Origin: Corynebacterium mendelii
Lineage (GTDB): Bacteria > Actinomycetota > Actinomycetes > Mycobacteriales > Mycobacteriaceae
Assembly: GCF_017307055.1 (NCBI RefSeq)
Contig: NZ_JAFLEQ010000017.1
Coordinates: forward strand, 297,290 to 354,392
Direction of reading: 5' to 3'
DNA: 57,103 bases
The notes under the pieces were generated by a model, which saw only the letters and a list, made by a program, of their open reading frames with translations, was not told the DNA's origin and did no database searches. Below are positions 44,810-53,698 of the stretch, piece after piece. The stretch's first letter is position 1, and each line of letters begins with the position of its first letter. A program made the translations under genes and the position numbers.

Positions 44810-44989
44810 GCCGCGGGATGTGCTGTGAGACGCCGTGACATTAGCCACCGGTGGCGGACACGCCTGTTTGCAGTGTGGCCTACTGGTTGCAGGTATTGCC
44901 CTAGAACAACCCCGGCGGCTTGAAAACATCCGCTTACAAGCCCTTCAAGCCCCGGCCAGGACACGCCCCCAGAAACAACGGCTGCCCCC

Positions 44990-45670
44990 GAAAAATGAAT
45001 CGACTACCAGCCCCCGCACAGCCTGGACACTTGAGCGACACAAACACCTTAAAGCCTTCGCCAAGACACACGGCGCTGTCCGCCACAGCAGCCTGATCGA
45101 GCGCATCATCGCCGCGGTCAAAGCCCAAAAAATAGCCATGCCCGGCACCAAACAGCTGATCACCGGCATCACAATCAACACCCACCAGATCCCGGAACTA
45201 AAGCCGCCGACGCAAAGCAGTCCACCGTGAAGTCGAGGCATTAGCCTGTCAGCTACCACAGTTCGACATTCTGCTGAGCATGCCTGGAATCGGACCCCAG
45301 ACAGCCGCAACAATCCTGATGTGCATCGGGGACATATCCCACTTCCGGACACCAGCCCAACTGGCTTCATACGCGAAGCCTGTGCCCACAGGACAGACAA
45401 TCAGGAACACCAATCAACAGTTCCGGGCCGAACAGGGGTAGAAAACAAAAAATTGAAGAACGCCCTATGGCAATCGGCTTGTCAGCAGCATGAAGATTCC
45501 ACGAGCGTTCACACCAATACTTGTGCCCGAAACGAGCCGAACACACCCGCCACAACGCCGCTGTCATGTGCCTGGCACGAAGACGCTGTAACGTCATATT
45601 CCGAATGCTCAAAGATATGACCTACTATCACGGGCAACACCCGGTCCAGCGGCAAAAACAAGCCGTTTAA
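44990..45670 (+). mobile_element. IS110-family transposase remnant (frameshifted, N-terminus lost)
   Basis: A mid-protein segment (SLIERIIAAVKAQKIAMPGTK, about 45085-45155), then in another frame FDILLSMPGIGPQTAATIL...GDISHFRTPAQLASYAKP (about 45260-45380), which is the Transposase_20 domain of IS110/IS116/IS902. After more shifts come NKKLKNALWQSA (about 45445-45480) and RRRCNVIFRMLKDMTYYHGQHP with a natural stop at 45668-45670. At least three frameshifts. The N-terminal DEDD/RuvC-like catalytic domain is not visible. The element is dead. Confidence 0.8.
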
Positions 45671-45840
45671 ACCCGACCCGCAATGGCCCCAGCCGATTGC
45701 CCCAGCGACAATCGGCTCTCACCCACGTCCCCAAAGCCACAAGACCAGCAGTGCAATGCAAGACAAGACAATGTGACCACATTCACACAGTCAAAGACTT
45801 GTATTCAAGATAGAAGCACCCCCCAAGAAAGACTGAACCG

Positions 45841-46722
45841 ATGGTCAAAAAGACCCTTGCCTCCTTCTGCTTGCTTTCGCTCCTGGTCGCCAGTTGCTCC
45901 AAAGACAACGACAACCCACAACCAGCACAAGAACAAGAAACAGCAGGCCAGGCGACTGTGACCGCTACCACTGAAACAGCCGACCAGGCAGCAGTCACTA
46001 CTACTGAAGTGGGGCCAGCGGACCTGCTGATTGAGAACATGAAGCCACATAAGGGTTCATTTGATCTTGAGCAGCGGCACTTCCAGCGCAACCTTTTCGA
46101 TGACTCGAAACTTGCGCCCGGTGGATATGGAACAGGTGTTCTTGGTCGGCCGCTGTATATGCCGGTCAATCCCAACGGTGACAAACGCGGTGACTTCGAG
46201 AGTCCCGACGAACTTGACTGCACCATGCCCGATGAAATCGTCGGTCAGCAGCAGTACATCCACGGTCGCCAGATGCTCATTACCGACCAACACGGGCCGG
46301 GGAATTTTGATGCACCGCTGCCGGCCGGATATCCGAAAACAGTCGCCGGAGCAGCTGTAGCAGCAGCTAATGCGGTTTCTGGAGCAATGCCGTTTAGTGA
46401 TGAACTTTCCATTGATTATCAGCGGAAGTATGTGGATGCGCCGGGAATAAACAGAATGGTTAATTTGGGTGCTCGCACGGCTTTTCCAGCACCGCTGCCC
46501 CAGTCGGTTGCGGCAGGAGTGAAGGCCACCAGTTGTGGTGGTGAGGTTGTCGTTGTTAAAACAGCGCTCATTCTGCCGAGTGGAGGATTCGTAGTGTTCC
46601 GGACACCGATGGTGTGGAAAAACGGTGAATGGGTTGTGGTCATGAGCAAAACAGATGAAGACCAGCTCTTTCAGCCAGATATTTCAAGTCTTGCCGGTTA
46701 CACCAAGGTGGTGCTGAAGTGA
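45841..46722 (+). CDS. Putative lipoprotein of a plasmid/conjugative-element type
   Basis: A 293-residue protein with a lipoprotein signal ending LLVASC (Cys 19), a Gln/Thr/Ala-rich linker to about residue 55, and a soluble domain with YPKTVAGAAVAAANAVSGAMPFS and a C-terminal LPSGGFVVFRTPMVWKNGEWVVVM strand pair. The KTVAGAAVAAANA region recalls the DUF8175-like proteins found on actinobacterial conjugative elements and plasmids, but this is from memory and weak. AAGAAAG stands 9-10 nt before the ATG. Codon use is more AT-rich than the mycolate genes, fitting acquired DNA. The next short gene overlaps its stop. Confidence 0.65.
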   Translation: MVKKTLASFCLLSLLVASCSKDNDNPQPAQEQETAGQATVTATTETADQAAVTTTEVGPADLLIENMKPHKGSFDLEQRHFQRNLFDDSKLAPGGYGTGVLGRPLYMPVNPNGDKRGDFESPDELDCTMPDEIVGQQQYIHGRQMLITDQHGPGNFDAPLPAGYPKTVAGAAVAAANAVSGAMPFSDELSIDYQRKYVDAPGINRMVNLGARTAFPAPLPQSVAAGVKATSCGGEVVVVKTALILPSGGFVVFRTPMVWKNGEWVVVMSKTDEDQLFQPDISSLAGYTKVVLK

Positions 46723-46874
46723 GCGCCCAAAAAGTAATGGCCGTTGTGGCGGCGGTACTCATTTGTCTTTTCTCGCCCCCCATCGGCCAGTCAGCCCAGA
46801 CCGGCGTTATTGCTCACAGCGGCCGGGAAAGCAGCCGCCGCGCCCACCCACAAAACGGGCTTCACATTTGCTAA
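46719..46874 (+). CDS. Short truncated secreted-protein ORF
   Basis: GTG at 46719 overlaps the lipoprotein stop by 4 nt (GTGA). The 51 residues begin with a credible signal peptide (VMAVVAAVLICLFSPPIGQSAQT) and end soon after at TAA 46872-46874. In intact elements a secreted or cell-wall-active protein gene would be expected to continue here, so I read this as the 5' stump of a longer gene. Too little remains to name it. Confidence 0.45.
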   Translation: MSAQKVMAVVAAVLICLFSPPIGQSAQTGVIAHSGRESSRRAHPQNGLHIC

Positions 46875-47040
46875 ATGCCGTCCGCCGGCAATCGCCCCAT
46901 CGGCGCAGGTCAGAGCATGACTGCCAACTTGCCACAGTGGGACGAACAGGGAAAACAGGCTCCCCGGAAAACCCGGCTACAGACAGCCGCCCGTCACCGC
47001 AGGTAGAGGGCTGTGTGCCAACCTGACACGGGGGGCTGAC

Positions 47041-47145
47041 CAGTGGTTTCTAGTACGACCCCCACGACCGGGACAGCCACCACACGACAGCCAGCACCAA
47101 CCACCCAAAAACACCCCCACACAACCAAAACACCAATACGGTTCT
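47041..47145. other. C/A-rich strand-biased tract before the KfrA-like gene
   Basis: About 105 nt in which the plus strand is almost entirely C and A, with many CCAC, CAAC and CCCC steps. G is rare and T nearly absent. It lies 75 nt upstream of the kfrA-like start. It may be an unstructured leader or a binding/partition site of the former plasmid; no exact repeat unit is clear. Confidence 0.4.
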
Positions 47146-47220
47146 TATCGCCTTATTTTAATTCTGATGACATGACAGTTGACATTCCCCTACCGCCCTG
47201 TTTTCCCTAGGAGTCCCCTC

Positions 47221-47874
47221 ATGTCCGACCGCTACGCCCCGACCATGACCAACAGCCCCCGCCAGCGACTCAACGCCGCTATCGCGCATCTGGTCAACAC
47301 GGAAGGCCCCGGTGCGGTGACTGTGGCAAAGGTGCGGAAAATGGCGCGCACCGACAACGGAATCGCCGCCGAGGTCGTCAAGCAGTGGAGGGAAACAGCA
47401 AACGCGACAGCAGCCGCAGGACCGGTCACCGACACCAGCGACCAAGAAGCCATGATCGTGGCAACCATGCGGGCCATGATCGAACAAGCATGTACCGAGG
47501 CACGCGCCGATCAGGCAGAGCGTGAAGCCATGCGGGTAGAAGAAGCCCAGGAAGCAGCCCGCCAGGCCGAGGATGAACGCACAGCAGCCAACGACGAGTT
47601 GGAAGAGCTGCGGGACGAGTTGGCTACCGCCCGCGCTGAAATCGCCCGTCTGACCACCGAGATAACCCGCGTCCAGGAGCGCGGCGAGACCAAAGCCGAA
47701 ATGCTGGAAACCGAACGGCAACGCGACGAGGAAAGACACCAAGCCGAGCTAGCCCGGATGCAAGCCACCATCGACACCATCTTGGCCAGCACCAAAACCC
47801 CCGCACCAGCCAGCAAGACCACCAGGAAAACCACCCGGCAAACCGCAACCAAGAAAACCACCGCAGACAAATAA
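47221..47874 (+). CDS. KfrA-like plasmid DNA-binding coiled-coil protein
   Basis: A 217-residue protein with an N-terminal helix-turn-helix region (RQRLNAAIAHLVNTEGPGAVTVAKVRKMARTDNG), then a long coiled coil (about residues 75-180, rich in Glu/Ala/Arg heptads such as ELEELRDELATARAEIARL), and a Lys/Thr/Pro-rich basic tail (SKTTRKTTRQTATKKTT). This is the KfrA_N plus alpha-helical tail layout of plasmid regulators with roles in partition and autoregulation. The ATG has TAGGAG about 6 nt upstream. It stands convergent to a broken repA and shares a terminator with it, strong evidence of a former plasmid. Confidence 0.75.
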   Translation: MSDRYAPTMTNSPRQRLNAAIAHLVNTEGPGAVTVAKVRKMARTDNGIAAEVVKQWRETANATAAAGPVTDTSDQEAMIVATMRAMIEQACTEARADQAEREAMRVEEAQEAARQAEDERTAANDELEELRDELATARAEIARLTTEITRVQERGETKAEMLETERQRDEERHQAELARMQATIDTILASTKTPAPASKTTRKTTRQTATKKTTADK

Positions 47875-47890
47875 CCCTCCCTCCCTCCAA

Positions 47891-47922
47891 AAAAGCCCCC
47901 AGCAACACCGCTGGGGGCTTTT
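47891..47922. terminator. Bidirectional intrinsic terminator between kfrA-like gene and repA remnant
   Basis: AAAAGCCCCCAGC (47891-47903) pairs perfectly with GCTGGGGGCTTTT (47910-47922) around a 6-nt loop. A-run on the left and T-run on the right make it work for both convergent genes. Confidence 0.9.
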
Positions 47923-48072
47923 CACATCCCAGGGGGCCAGGTTGCCCGCACGAGAGCTGAGAGGGACTAGGGCTGAGTGTGGTGCGGGGAGGGGGTGAGG
48001 GGCGAGAAGGGAAGGTTCTAAAAGCCTTATCCCTATCGGGGGAACCGTATTAGCGCTTCCGGTCTGAGCCAT

Positions 48073-48880
48073 TTATTTTGGCTGTGCCTTCCGTCCTCTA
48101 GGGAGGGTGATGTTAGCGGCCTGAAGTGCGCGCTTAACGGTCGCCCGCGAGACGTTGTATTCATTCATCGCAGTAGCAATCGTCGGCCACGTGCCGGTCT
48201 CCGTGTAAACACGTAGGAACCAGCCAGCAATGGTTAGCTTTTCGCCTTGTGCTTCCAGCTTTTTTCGTTCGTTGGCTTTGGCAAGGCGTGTTTTTTGGAG
48301 TTGGGCGTATTCGCCCTGGGGGTCTGTTTTTAGCCGCTGTGCGGCCTTTTTCCCGCCTTTACGGCCCATTGTGGCTAGTGCTTTACGTCCAGCGCTGCTT
48401 TGGCGTTCTACGGTGCGTTGAGTGCGGCTGGGCTTGCCGTTAACGACATAGCCGCGCACACGGCGGGCCATTGTCAGACGATCCCGCATAGGCGGTATCT
48501 CTGGTTCACGACCGTCAGCACCCACAGCCTGGGCCACCATGTAGGCGCGTTCGTAAGCGTCGATCAGCAGGTTGTCCTTCATAGGGCTACCCGCACCATG
48601 CAGCCGGTGGCCTTCAGCAAGAGCGTGTCTAAACGCTGTTTCATCACGGGCGGCACGTCCAGGAGCTATCCACCGCACCCGTACCCCGTCAATCAGGTCA
48701 CTTGCCGCATCGTCAGCACTAGAGAAGCTCACGGTCCAGTTCTTCCAGCATCCGACCCTGTGCCGCCAATGCGCGCGCAGCTTCGATACGTTCCCAGCCC
48801 AAGCTGTACTGCTTTTCGCCTACGTTTTCGGTGTGGGCCGTAGGCGGTTTACCCATGATGGTGCGAACCTTTCTGACCAT
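48073..48880 (-). pseudogene. repA: Plasmid replication protein RepA, 5'-truncated and frameshifted
   Basis: The longest piece (48732-48073, 219 residues) matches the C-terminal half of corynebacterial theta/rolling-circle plasmid RepA as I know it: LIDGVRVRWIAPGRAARDETAFRHAL, LLIDAYERAYMVAQAVGADGREPE, PPMRDRLTMARRVRGYV and a C-terminal helix-turn-helix. An upstream piece in another frame (48880-48719, MGKPPTAHTENVGEKQYSLGWERIEAARAL) ends in ELDREL just where the first piece begins SSADDAA. One inserted base near 48722-48730 explains the break. The N-terminal catalytic half is missing beyond about 48950. Confidence 0.7.
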
Positions 48881-49281
48881 GCTGCCCACCTTGACAACCG
48901 TGTGGCGCTGATTGTGCCAACGATCGGATCCGGAAAAACTGTGATGAAGTCAGCCACATCCCCCTTTTTCCATCCCCCAACCCGAAAAATACCCAGCCAA
49001 AAAATTCTATGGCCGCTGAAGGTTTCCCTGAGCAAAACCATTCAAGCTGTTGTGTCCAACGGACGGATGTGTCGGTGCTGGCCAATGACTCTGCCGGGTG
49101 AACAAAAAACTGAACTTGCCTCAGTCGGGCACCTGCCGAACACAACAGCTTGCGGAAGCAACGCAGATGGTGCGCCTACATCCCGAACCAGCAGTCAGTC
49201 AGCACGCCTTCAACGACTGCTCGCAAGTTGTGGCCGGCCGGACTATTTATCTGCCGGACGGCAACAGCGCCCGCCATTCCA
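48881..49281. other. Gap between the plasmid remnant and the ABC transporter
   Basis: About 400 nt. Frames on both strands are short and featureless, probably degraded continuation of repA and plasmid DNA. No terminator with a U-run is visible for the ATPase gene that ends at 49282. Confidence 0.4.
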
Positions 49282-50052
49282 TCAGTGTGCAGCGTGTTGG
49301 ATGGGATCAAACACCAGGTGTCTTCGCCCGCCGACGGTGACCGCAGTAACGGCAACCCGGTAGACCCGGCCGATGATCTCTTCGGTGAGCACCGTATCCG
49401 GCGGGCCGAAAGCCACCAGTCGGCCGGCGTCGACCAGTCCGATGCTGTCGCAGTAGCGGGCCGCCAGGTTCAGATCGTGCAGCACCATCACGGTGGTGGT
49501 TCCCATGGCGCGCACCAGGTTCATCAGCTCGAACTGGTGGCTGATATCGAGGTGGTTGGTGGGTTCGTCCAGCAGCAGATGGGTGGCGTTTTGCACGATC
49601 GCCCGAGCGATGAGCACCCGCTGCAGCTCCCCGCCGGACAGCTGGGTTGTCAGCCGGTCGCCCAGCGCGTCCAGCCCCACCTCGGCCAGGGCGTCGGCCA
49701 CCAGCTTCCGGTCGGTGTGGTCGCCGTAGCCGAACACGCTGCGGGCGGACAGCCTGCCCAGGGCCACGGAATCTTTCACCGTCAACGGCAGGGCCGTGTC
49801 TTTTTCCTGGGCGACCACAGCGCAGGTGGCGGCGATGGTTCTGCGGGTGAGCGATTCAATGTCGCGGCCGTCGACAACCACGGTCCCCCTGCTGGCCGAC
49901 AGGTGCCGGTACATCAGGTTCAGCAGTGTTGTTTTCCCGGCGCCGTTGGGCCCGACCAGCCCCACCACACCGTTGTCGGGGATGGTCACGGCCACATCGT
50001 CGATCACGGTGTTTCCGGAACGCACAACGCTGACACCAGCCAGTTCAATCAC
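49282..50052 (-). CDS. ABC transporter ATP-binding protein (FecE/BtuD type)
   Basis: A 256-residue ATPase with Walker A GLVGPNGAGKTTLLN (about residues 31-45), Q-loop in AVVAQEKD, signature LSGGELQRVLIARA, Walker B LLLDEPTNHLD and switch His in VLHDLNLAARY. This is the class that drives import of ferric siderophores, haem or cobalamin. It is last in a minus-strand operon after the permease and the binding lipoprotein, 247 nt behind the latter, with two strong hairpins in the gap. Confidence 0.93.
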   Translation of the reverse strand: MIELAGVSVVRSGNTVIDDVAVTIPDNGVVGLVGPNGAGKTTLLNLMYRHLSASRGTVVVDGRDIESLTRRTIAATCAVVAQEKDTALPLTVKDSVALGRLSARSVFGYGDHTDRKLVADALAEVGLDALGDRLTTQLSGGELQRVLIARAIVQNATHLLLDEPTNHLDISHQFELMNLVRAMGTTTVMVLHDLNLAARYCDSIGLVDAGRLVAFGPPDTVLTEEIIGRVYRVAVTAVTVGGRRHLVFDPIQHAAH

Positions 50053-50158
50053 GGTCGGTCCTTAAAAAAAGAAGGTTGAAAAATACGGCCGCCACCTCTT
50101 CGGTGACCGCGCAGAGAAGGAAAACAAAGAAAAATAAAGAAAAGGCACGAAAACCACG

Positions 50159-50222
50159 GCACGGCCACGCCCGGGTGCCGCATGCGATTGCGGCGAGCGG
50201 TATACCGGGGGCGTGGCCGTGC
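50159..50222 (-). promoter_or_regulatory. Long 14-bp hairpin between binding-protein and ATPase genes
   Basis: GCACGGCCACGCCC (50159-50172) pairs perfectly with 50209-50222; the 36-nt loop holds a second stem, GCCGCA (50177-50182) with TGCGGC (50189-50194). On the minus strand a T-rich stretch follows (about 50108-50155), so partial termination ahead of the ATPase gene is likely. Confidence 0.65.
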
Positions 50223-50227
50223 AGGGA

Positions 50228-50252
50228 CCCGGCGGGTGTGCATCCCGCCGGG
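50228..50252 (-). promoter_or_regulatory. GC hairpin 47 nt behind the second binding-protein gene
   Basis: CCCGGCGGG (50228-50236) pairs with CCCGCCGGG (50244-50252). Read on the transcript it begins CCCGGCGGGATGC and ends CCCGCCGGG, identical at both ends to the hairpin at 2880-2909. Both lie about 50 nt after the stop codon of an ABC binding-lipoprotein gene. Confidence 0.7.
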
Positions 50253-50299
50253 ATTCTATGGTGTGGTGGCGCATTTTTCGGGGCGCCGGCAACGGGTCG

Positions 50300-51433
50300 T
50301 TACTGAACGGACCGGATCATCGCTTTGTTCAGTTCGACCGCACCCTTGACCGACAGGGGGCTGGGCGGATCGGTCAGGGCGAAGGGCAGAACAACGACGC
50401 GCTTTTGGGCCACGGCCTTCAGATCCTCTGCGCCGGGGAAACCGAGGAAGGTGTCCATGGTTTCTTTGTCGGTGCCTTCATCTGACAGCAGCACAATCCA
50501 GTCGGGGTTTTCCGCCAGCAGGCTTTCCATCGACGCGTCGAAAACCCGCTTGGAGTTGTCGGCGTAGACGTTGTTCAGGTCGTTGACTTCCAGGATCGGC
50601 TGCACCATAGAGGAGTTGCCGTAGGTGTAGAAGGTGGTGGACCCGGGGGTGATGTACAGCGCCGCGGCTTTCAGGCCGTCGCCCTGCGGGACGAGTGTGG
50701 CGACCTCGCCTTTGAGCACACCGTCGGTGTCGGCGGCTTTGTCCGACAGACCGAAGATTTTGCCGAAGGTGTCAAGCTCCCGGCCGACCAGGTCGAAGCT
50801 GGCTTTACCGGTGGATGTGGTGGGGCAGAAAGCATTCGGCGAGTAGAAGGCGACCCCGGCTTTGTCCAGGGCATCCATGTCGGCGCCGGTTTCGTAGCCG
50901 ACCACCAGATCGGGGTTGACTGCCAGGAGAGCTTCCGTCGACACCTTCGATCCGCCGGTGTCGAGTTTGTCGGCGGCAATGGTGGGGATGGCTTCCAGCT
51001 GGGCCTGGGTGGCGGCATCGAAAGCACCGGTACGGATGTCACCGGTACGGTATTTCACCCGGTCCAAAACACCCAGTTCCTTCATCGCCGCAGCCCCCGA
51101 GACACCCAGAATGACAACATTTTCCGGGGCTTTGTCGAAGGTCAGCTCCTTGTCGCAGCTTGTCACCGTCACCGGGAAAGCGGCATCGGCTTTGCTGTCG
51201 GCGGTGGTGGTGGCTTTCTCGCTGGTCGGTTCAGCCGCGCTGCTGGTGGGTTCATCCGCGGTGCCGGTCGTCCCCGGGTTGGGGATGGTCTTTCCGACCT
51301 CGGCCAGGCTGGCGCCGGGCTGGCTGGCGCTGTGGGTGGTGTAGGACCTGGTGGAGGAGCAGCCGGAGGCAACCAACCCCAGGGCACACAGGACAGCGGC
51401 CGGCAGGGCCAGTTGTTTGCGGGTGAGTTTCAT
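50300..51433 (-). CDS. Substrate-binding lipoprotein (FecB/PeripBP type III)
   Basis: A 377-residue lipoprotein with lipobox LVASGC (Cys about 25), a Ser/Thr/Ala/Glu linker to about residue 80, and the bilobed PeripBP_2 fold of siderophore/cobalamin binders. It has VVILGVSGAAAMKELGVLDRVKY, LLAVNPDLVVGYETGADM between the lobes and SMESLLAENPDWIVLLSDEG in lobe 2. Two conserved glutamates near such motifs usually dock on the permease. ATG at 51433 is chosen because the lipobox is at the right distance; longer frames add non-signal residues. The ligand cannot be told. No DtxR/IdeR iron box was seen nearby. Confidence 0.9.
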   Translation of the reverse strand: MKLTRKQLALPAAVLCALGLVASGCSSTRSYTTHSASQPGASLAEVGKTIPNPGTTGTADEPTSSAAEPTSEKATTTADSKADAAFPVTVTSCDKELTFDKAPENVVILGVSGAAAMKELGVLDRVKYRTGDIRTGAFDAATQAQLEAIPTIAADKLDTGGSKVSTEALLAVNPDLVVGYETGADMDALDKAGVAFYSPNAFCPTTSTGKASFDLVGRELDTFGKIFGLSDKAADTDGVLKGEVATLVPQGDGLKAAALYITPGSTTFYTYGNSSMVQPILEVNDLNNVYADNSKRVFDASMESLLAENPDWIVLLSDEGTDKETMDTFLGFPGAEDLKAVAQKRVVVLPFALTDPPSPLSVKGAVELNKAMIRSVQ

Positions 51434-51599
51434 GGATGGCTCTTTTCTTCTTGAAAACTGGGTTGGGCTGGATTTGGACCGGTGACATGCGGGTTGTCTC
51501 ATGCACCGCGTGCACACCTTGATGGCTCAATTGTGTCTGGTTTGGGCGACGTGGACAAAGCACCTCACCATCGACGGGGGTGCCACCGCCGGTACGCCG

Positions 51600-52631
51600 C
51601 TAGGTCACCGCCCCGGGAAGTCGGCGGACCAGCACCACCAGAAACGGTACGCCGATCAGGCCGGTCATCACGCCGATGGGCAGCTCGGCGGGGGCAAAAA
51701 CAACGCGTGCGATCGCATCCGCCCACACCAGAAACAGCGCCGCGGTCACAGCCGATCCCAGCACCAGCAGCCGGTGGCCGTAGCCAATGGCGCTTCGAAT
51801 CATGTGGGGAACCACCAAACCGATGAAACCGATCCCGCCCGCCACCGACACCGCCGCGGCCACAGCGGCAGACACCGGAACCAAAAGCAGCAGCCGGGCC
51901 GCCCCGGGATTGACGCCCACAGTCTGCGCTGTTTTATCCCCGGAGGCCACCGCGTCAAGAACCGGGGCGGCAATAAATGCGAATACCGTCAGCAGCAGGG
52001 CTGTCACGCTGACCAGCACCGCATCATTCCAGTCGGCCCGGCCCAGCGAGCCGAGAGTGAAAAACAGCACCGCCCGGGCGGTTTCCGGGTTGTCGGAGGA
52101 AAAAACAATGATGTTGGTCAGCGACTGGAAACCGAAACCGACGGCCAGACCGGCCAAAATCAGCTGCAGGGCCGTCGACCCGGATCCGCCGCCGATGGCA
52201 ATGACCAGGACAGTGGCCGCCACCGCCCCGGCAAAAGCCACCGAACCGACAAGAAAGGAACTGGTCATACCGAAGGTGATCATGGCCAGTGCCGCCCCGG
52301 TGGACGCCCCGGAACTGACCCCCAGCACATAGGGTTCCGCCAGCGGGTTTCTCACCACCGCCTGCATCACCACCCCGGACACCCCCAAAATCACCCCGAC
52401 CGCCAGGCCGGTGACAATCCGCGGCAGGCGGGTTTTCCACACAATCGCATCCGTGATCGGCTCCCAGGCCACAGGCACCGCATCACCGAAAAGATGGTGC
52501 CCGATCACCCCGAACACCTCCCGCGCCGGCACAGCGGCCGGCCCGAAGGTGATCGTCAGCGCCGGGGTGAGAACAAACAGCACAACGAGCACACTGATTT
52601 TCACGGTGTGGCTTACTCGCGGGATGGGCAC
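51600..52631 (-). CDS. ABC transporter permease (FecCD/BtuC family)
   Basis: A 343-residue permease with about ten spans. Family marks: VAVGVILGVSGVVMQAVVRNPLAEPYVLGVSSGASTGAAL (the BtuC/FecCD core) and GGIGFIGLVVPHMIRS near the C-terminus, which contacts the ATPase. The start is GTG with GGAG 9 nt upstream. It is first in the operon and the only permease, so it is presumed to form a homodimer. Confidence 0.93.
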   Translation of the reverse strand: MPIPRVSHTVKISVLVVLFVLTPALTITFGPAAVPAREVFGVIGHHLFGDAVPVAWEPITDAIVWKTRLPRIVTGLAVGVILGVSGVVMQAVVRNPLAEPYVLGVSSGASTGAALAMITFGMTSSFLVGSVAFAGAVAATVLVIAIGGGSGSTALQLILAGLAVGFGFQSLTNIIVFSSDNPETARAVLFFTLGSLGRADWNDAVLVSVTALLLTVFAFIAAPVLDAVASGDKTAQTVGVNPGAARLLLLVPVSAAVAAAVSVAGGIGFIGLVVPHMIRSAIGYGHRLLVLGSAVTAALFLVWADAIARVVFAPAELPIGVMTGLIGVPFLVVLVRRLPGAVT

Positions 52632-52993
52632 GGGGTTGGCTCCGGGGATCTGTCAGCAGGTGGTGGCCCGAGGAAAAAAGGACCAGCACGGCGCAGTGCG
52701 CGAAGGGCGCGGACAAACACCCCGGCACCGGCCGTGGATTTCATCGTAAACCGGCGGACAGGCAAAAAGTACTGTCTTTGCCGACTGCGCGGTTGTCGAT
52801 CCGGGGATCGCAGCCGCCCCACTTCTCCGGTTGGCCCCCATTCGTGCAGCCGGTACACCGCACAGCCGGGTACCTGAAACCACACACCGGTGGCAACCGG
52901 TACCGGCAATCCACGGGTTCCACCTGCCGCAATGCAGTAGAATTGGTGGGAACACACCAACGTTTCGACTCTTATTTCACACCGGGAGAACCC
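52632..52993. other. Divergent intergenic region before the FecCD-type permease
   Basis: About 360 nt between divergently read genes, expected to carry both promoters. I looked for an iron-box palindrome of the DtxR type (TTAGGTTAGCCTAACCTAA-like) and found none. No gene is apparent. Confidence 0.4.
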
Positions 52994-53698
52994 ATGTCCA
53001 TCACCGTCAGGGACTACCACCGCGCAGTCACCGAACACCTGCTGCCGCGACAGGGTGCTCTTCCCCGCACCCTCAAACTCAAGGACGCCTCGTTTTCCTG
53101 CGACGGTGTCACCGCCACCGTGTGGGAGATTCTGGCCGGGACACCGGACCTGGCCACGGACAATCTCACAGAAGCCACCGACCGGCTGGTGACGGTGGTG
53201 CGCATTGGTGGTGGGGCAAAGGCGAAAAAGACGAAAATCAAGGGGAAAAAGACCCTGGTGGTCATCACCGCCCTGCCCGGTTCCCCGGCCGGAGAGCATG
53301 ATCCGGCGATCGTGGAGCTGATTGAGCAGGTGCTGGCGAAACTGAAGAACAACACGTCAATCACCACCATTGTTCTGCTGCACGTGGATCCGTCGCTGAC
53401 TGAGTCAGAGACGTCGGCGAAAACAACCGCCCGGCATCTTCGGCTGCTGCGCCGGGCGGTGGTGCTTGCCCGCCCGCAGCATATTCTGCTGGCCTGGGGT
53501 TCGAAACCGTTGCCGCTGTCGACCGGTTGTCTGCTGGCCGGACTGGGAGCCGATATCAGTGCATCAGCCAAGAAGTGGCGGCCGACCTTCTGGGAGACCA
53601 CCCCTGAATCCCCTGACTCCCCGGCCCGCCCCTCATCGTTGGTGAGAAACAATATTTCCGTTCACAAGCTGCGGGAACTCAACGCCGTCTTCCGCTGA
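52994..53698 (+). CDS. Conserved-looking hypothetical protein
   Basis: A 234-residue soluble protein with no signal or span. ATG at 52994 has CGGGAG 5-6 nt upstream. It has a basic patch (GGGAKAKKTKIKGKKT) followed by beta-strand TLVVITALPGSP, EHDPAIVELIEQVLAKL, TTIVLLHVDPSLTESETSA and LARPQHILLAWGSKPLPLSTG. The order of a short ...P-S strand, DPAIVELIE helix and AWG motif faintly recalls DUF1643-type proteins, but I would not assign it. It stands alone next to a decayed ATPase gene on the other strand. Confidence 0.65.
   Translation: MSITVRDYHRAVTEHLLPRQGALPRTLKLKDASFSCDGVTATVWEILAGTPDLATDNLTEATDRLVTVVRIGGGAKAKKTKIKGKKTLVVITALPGSPAGEHDPAIVELIEQVLAKLKNNTSITTIVLLHVDPSLTESETSAKTTARHLRLLRRAVVLARPQHILLAWGSKPLPLSTGCLLAGLGADISASAKKWRPTFWETTPESPDSPARPSSLVRNNISVHKLRELNAVFR

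Noticed and set aside
52632..52993. DtxR/IdeR iron box in front of the FecCD-type operon
   Set aside because: No 19-nt palindrome close to the known consensus could be found here or at 51434-51599.
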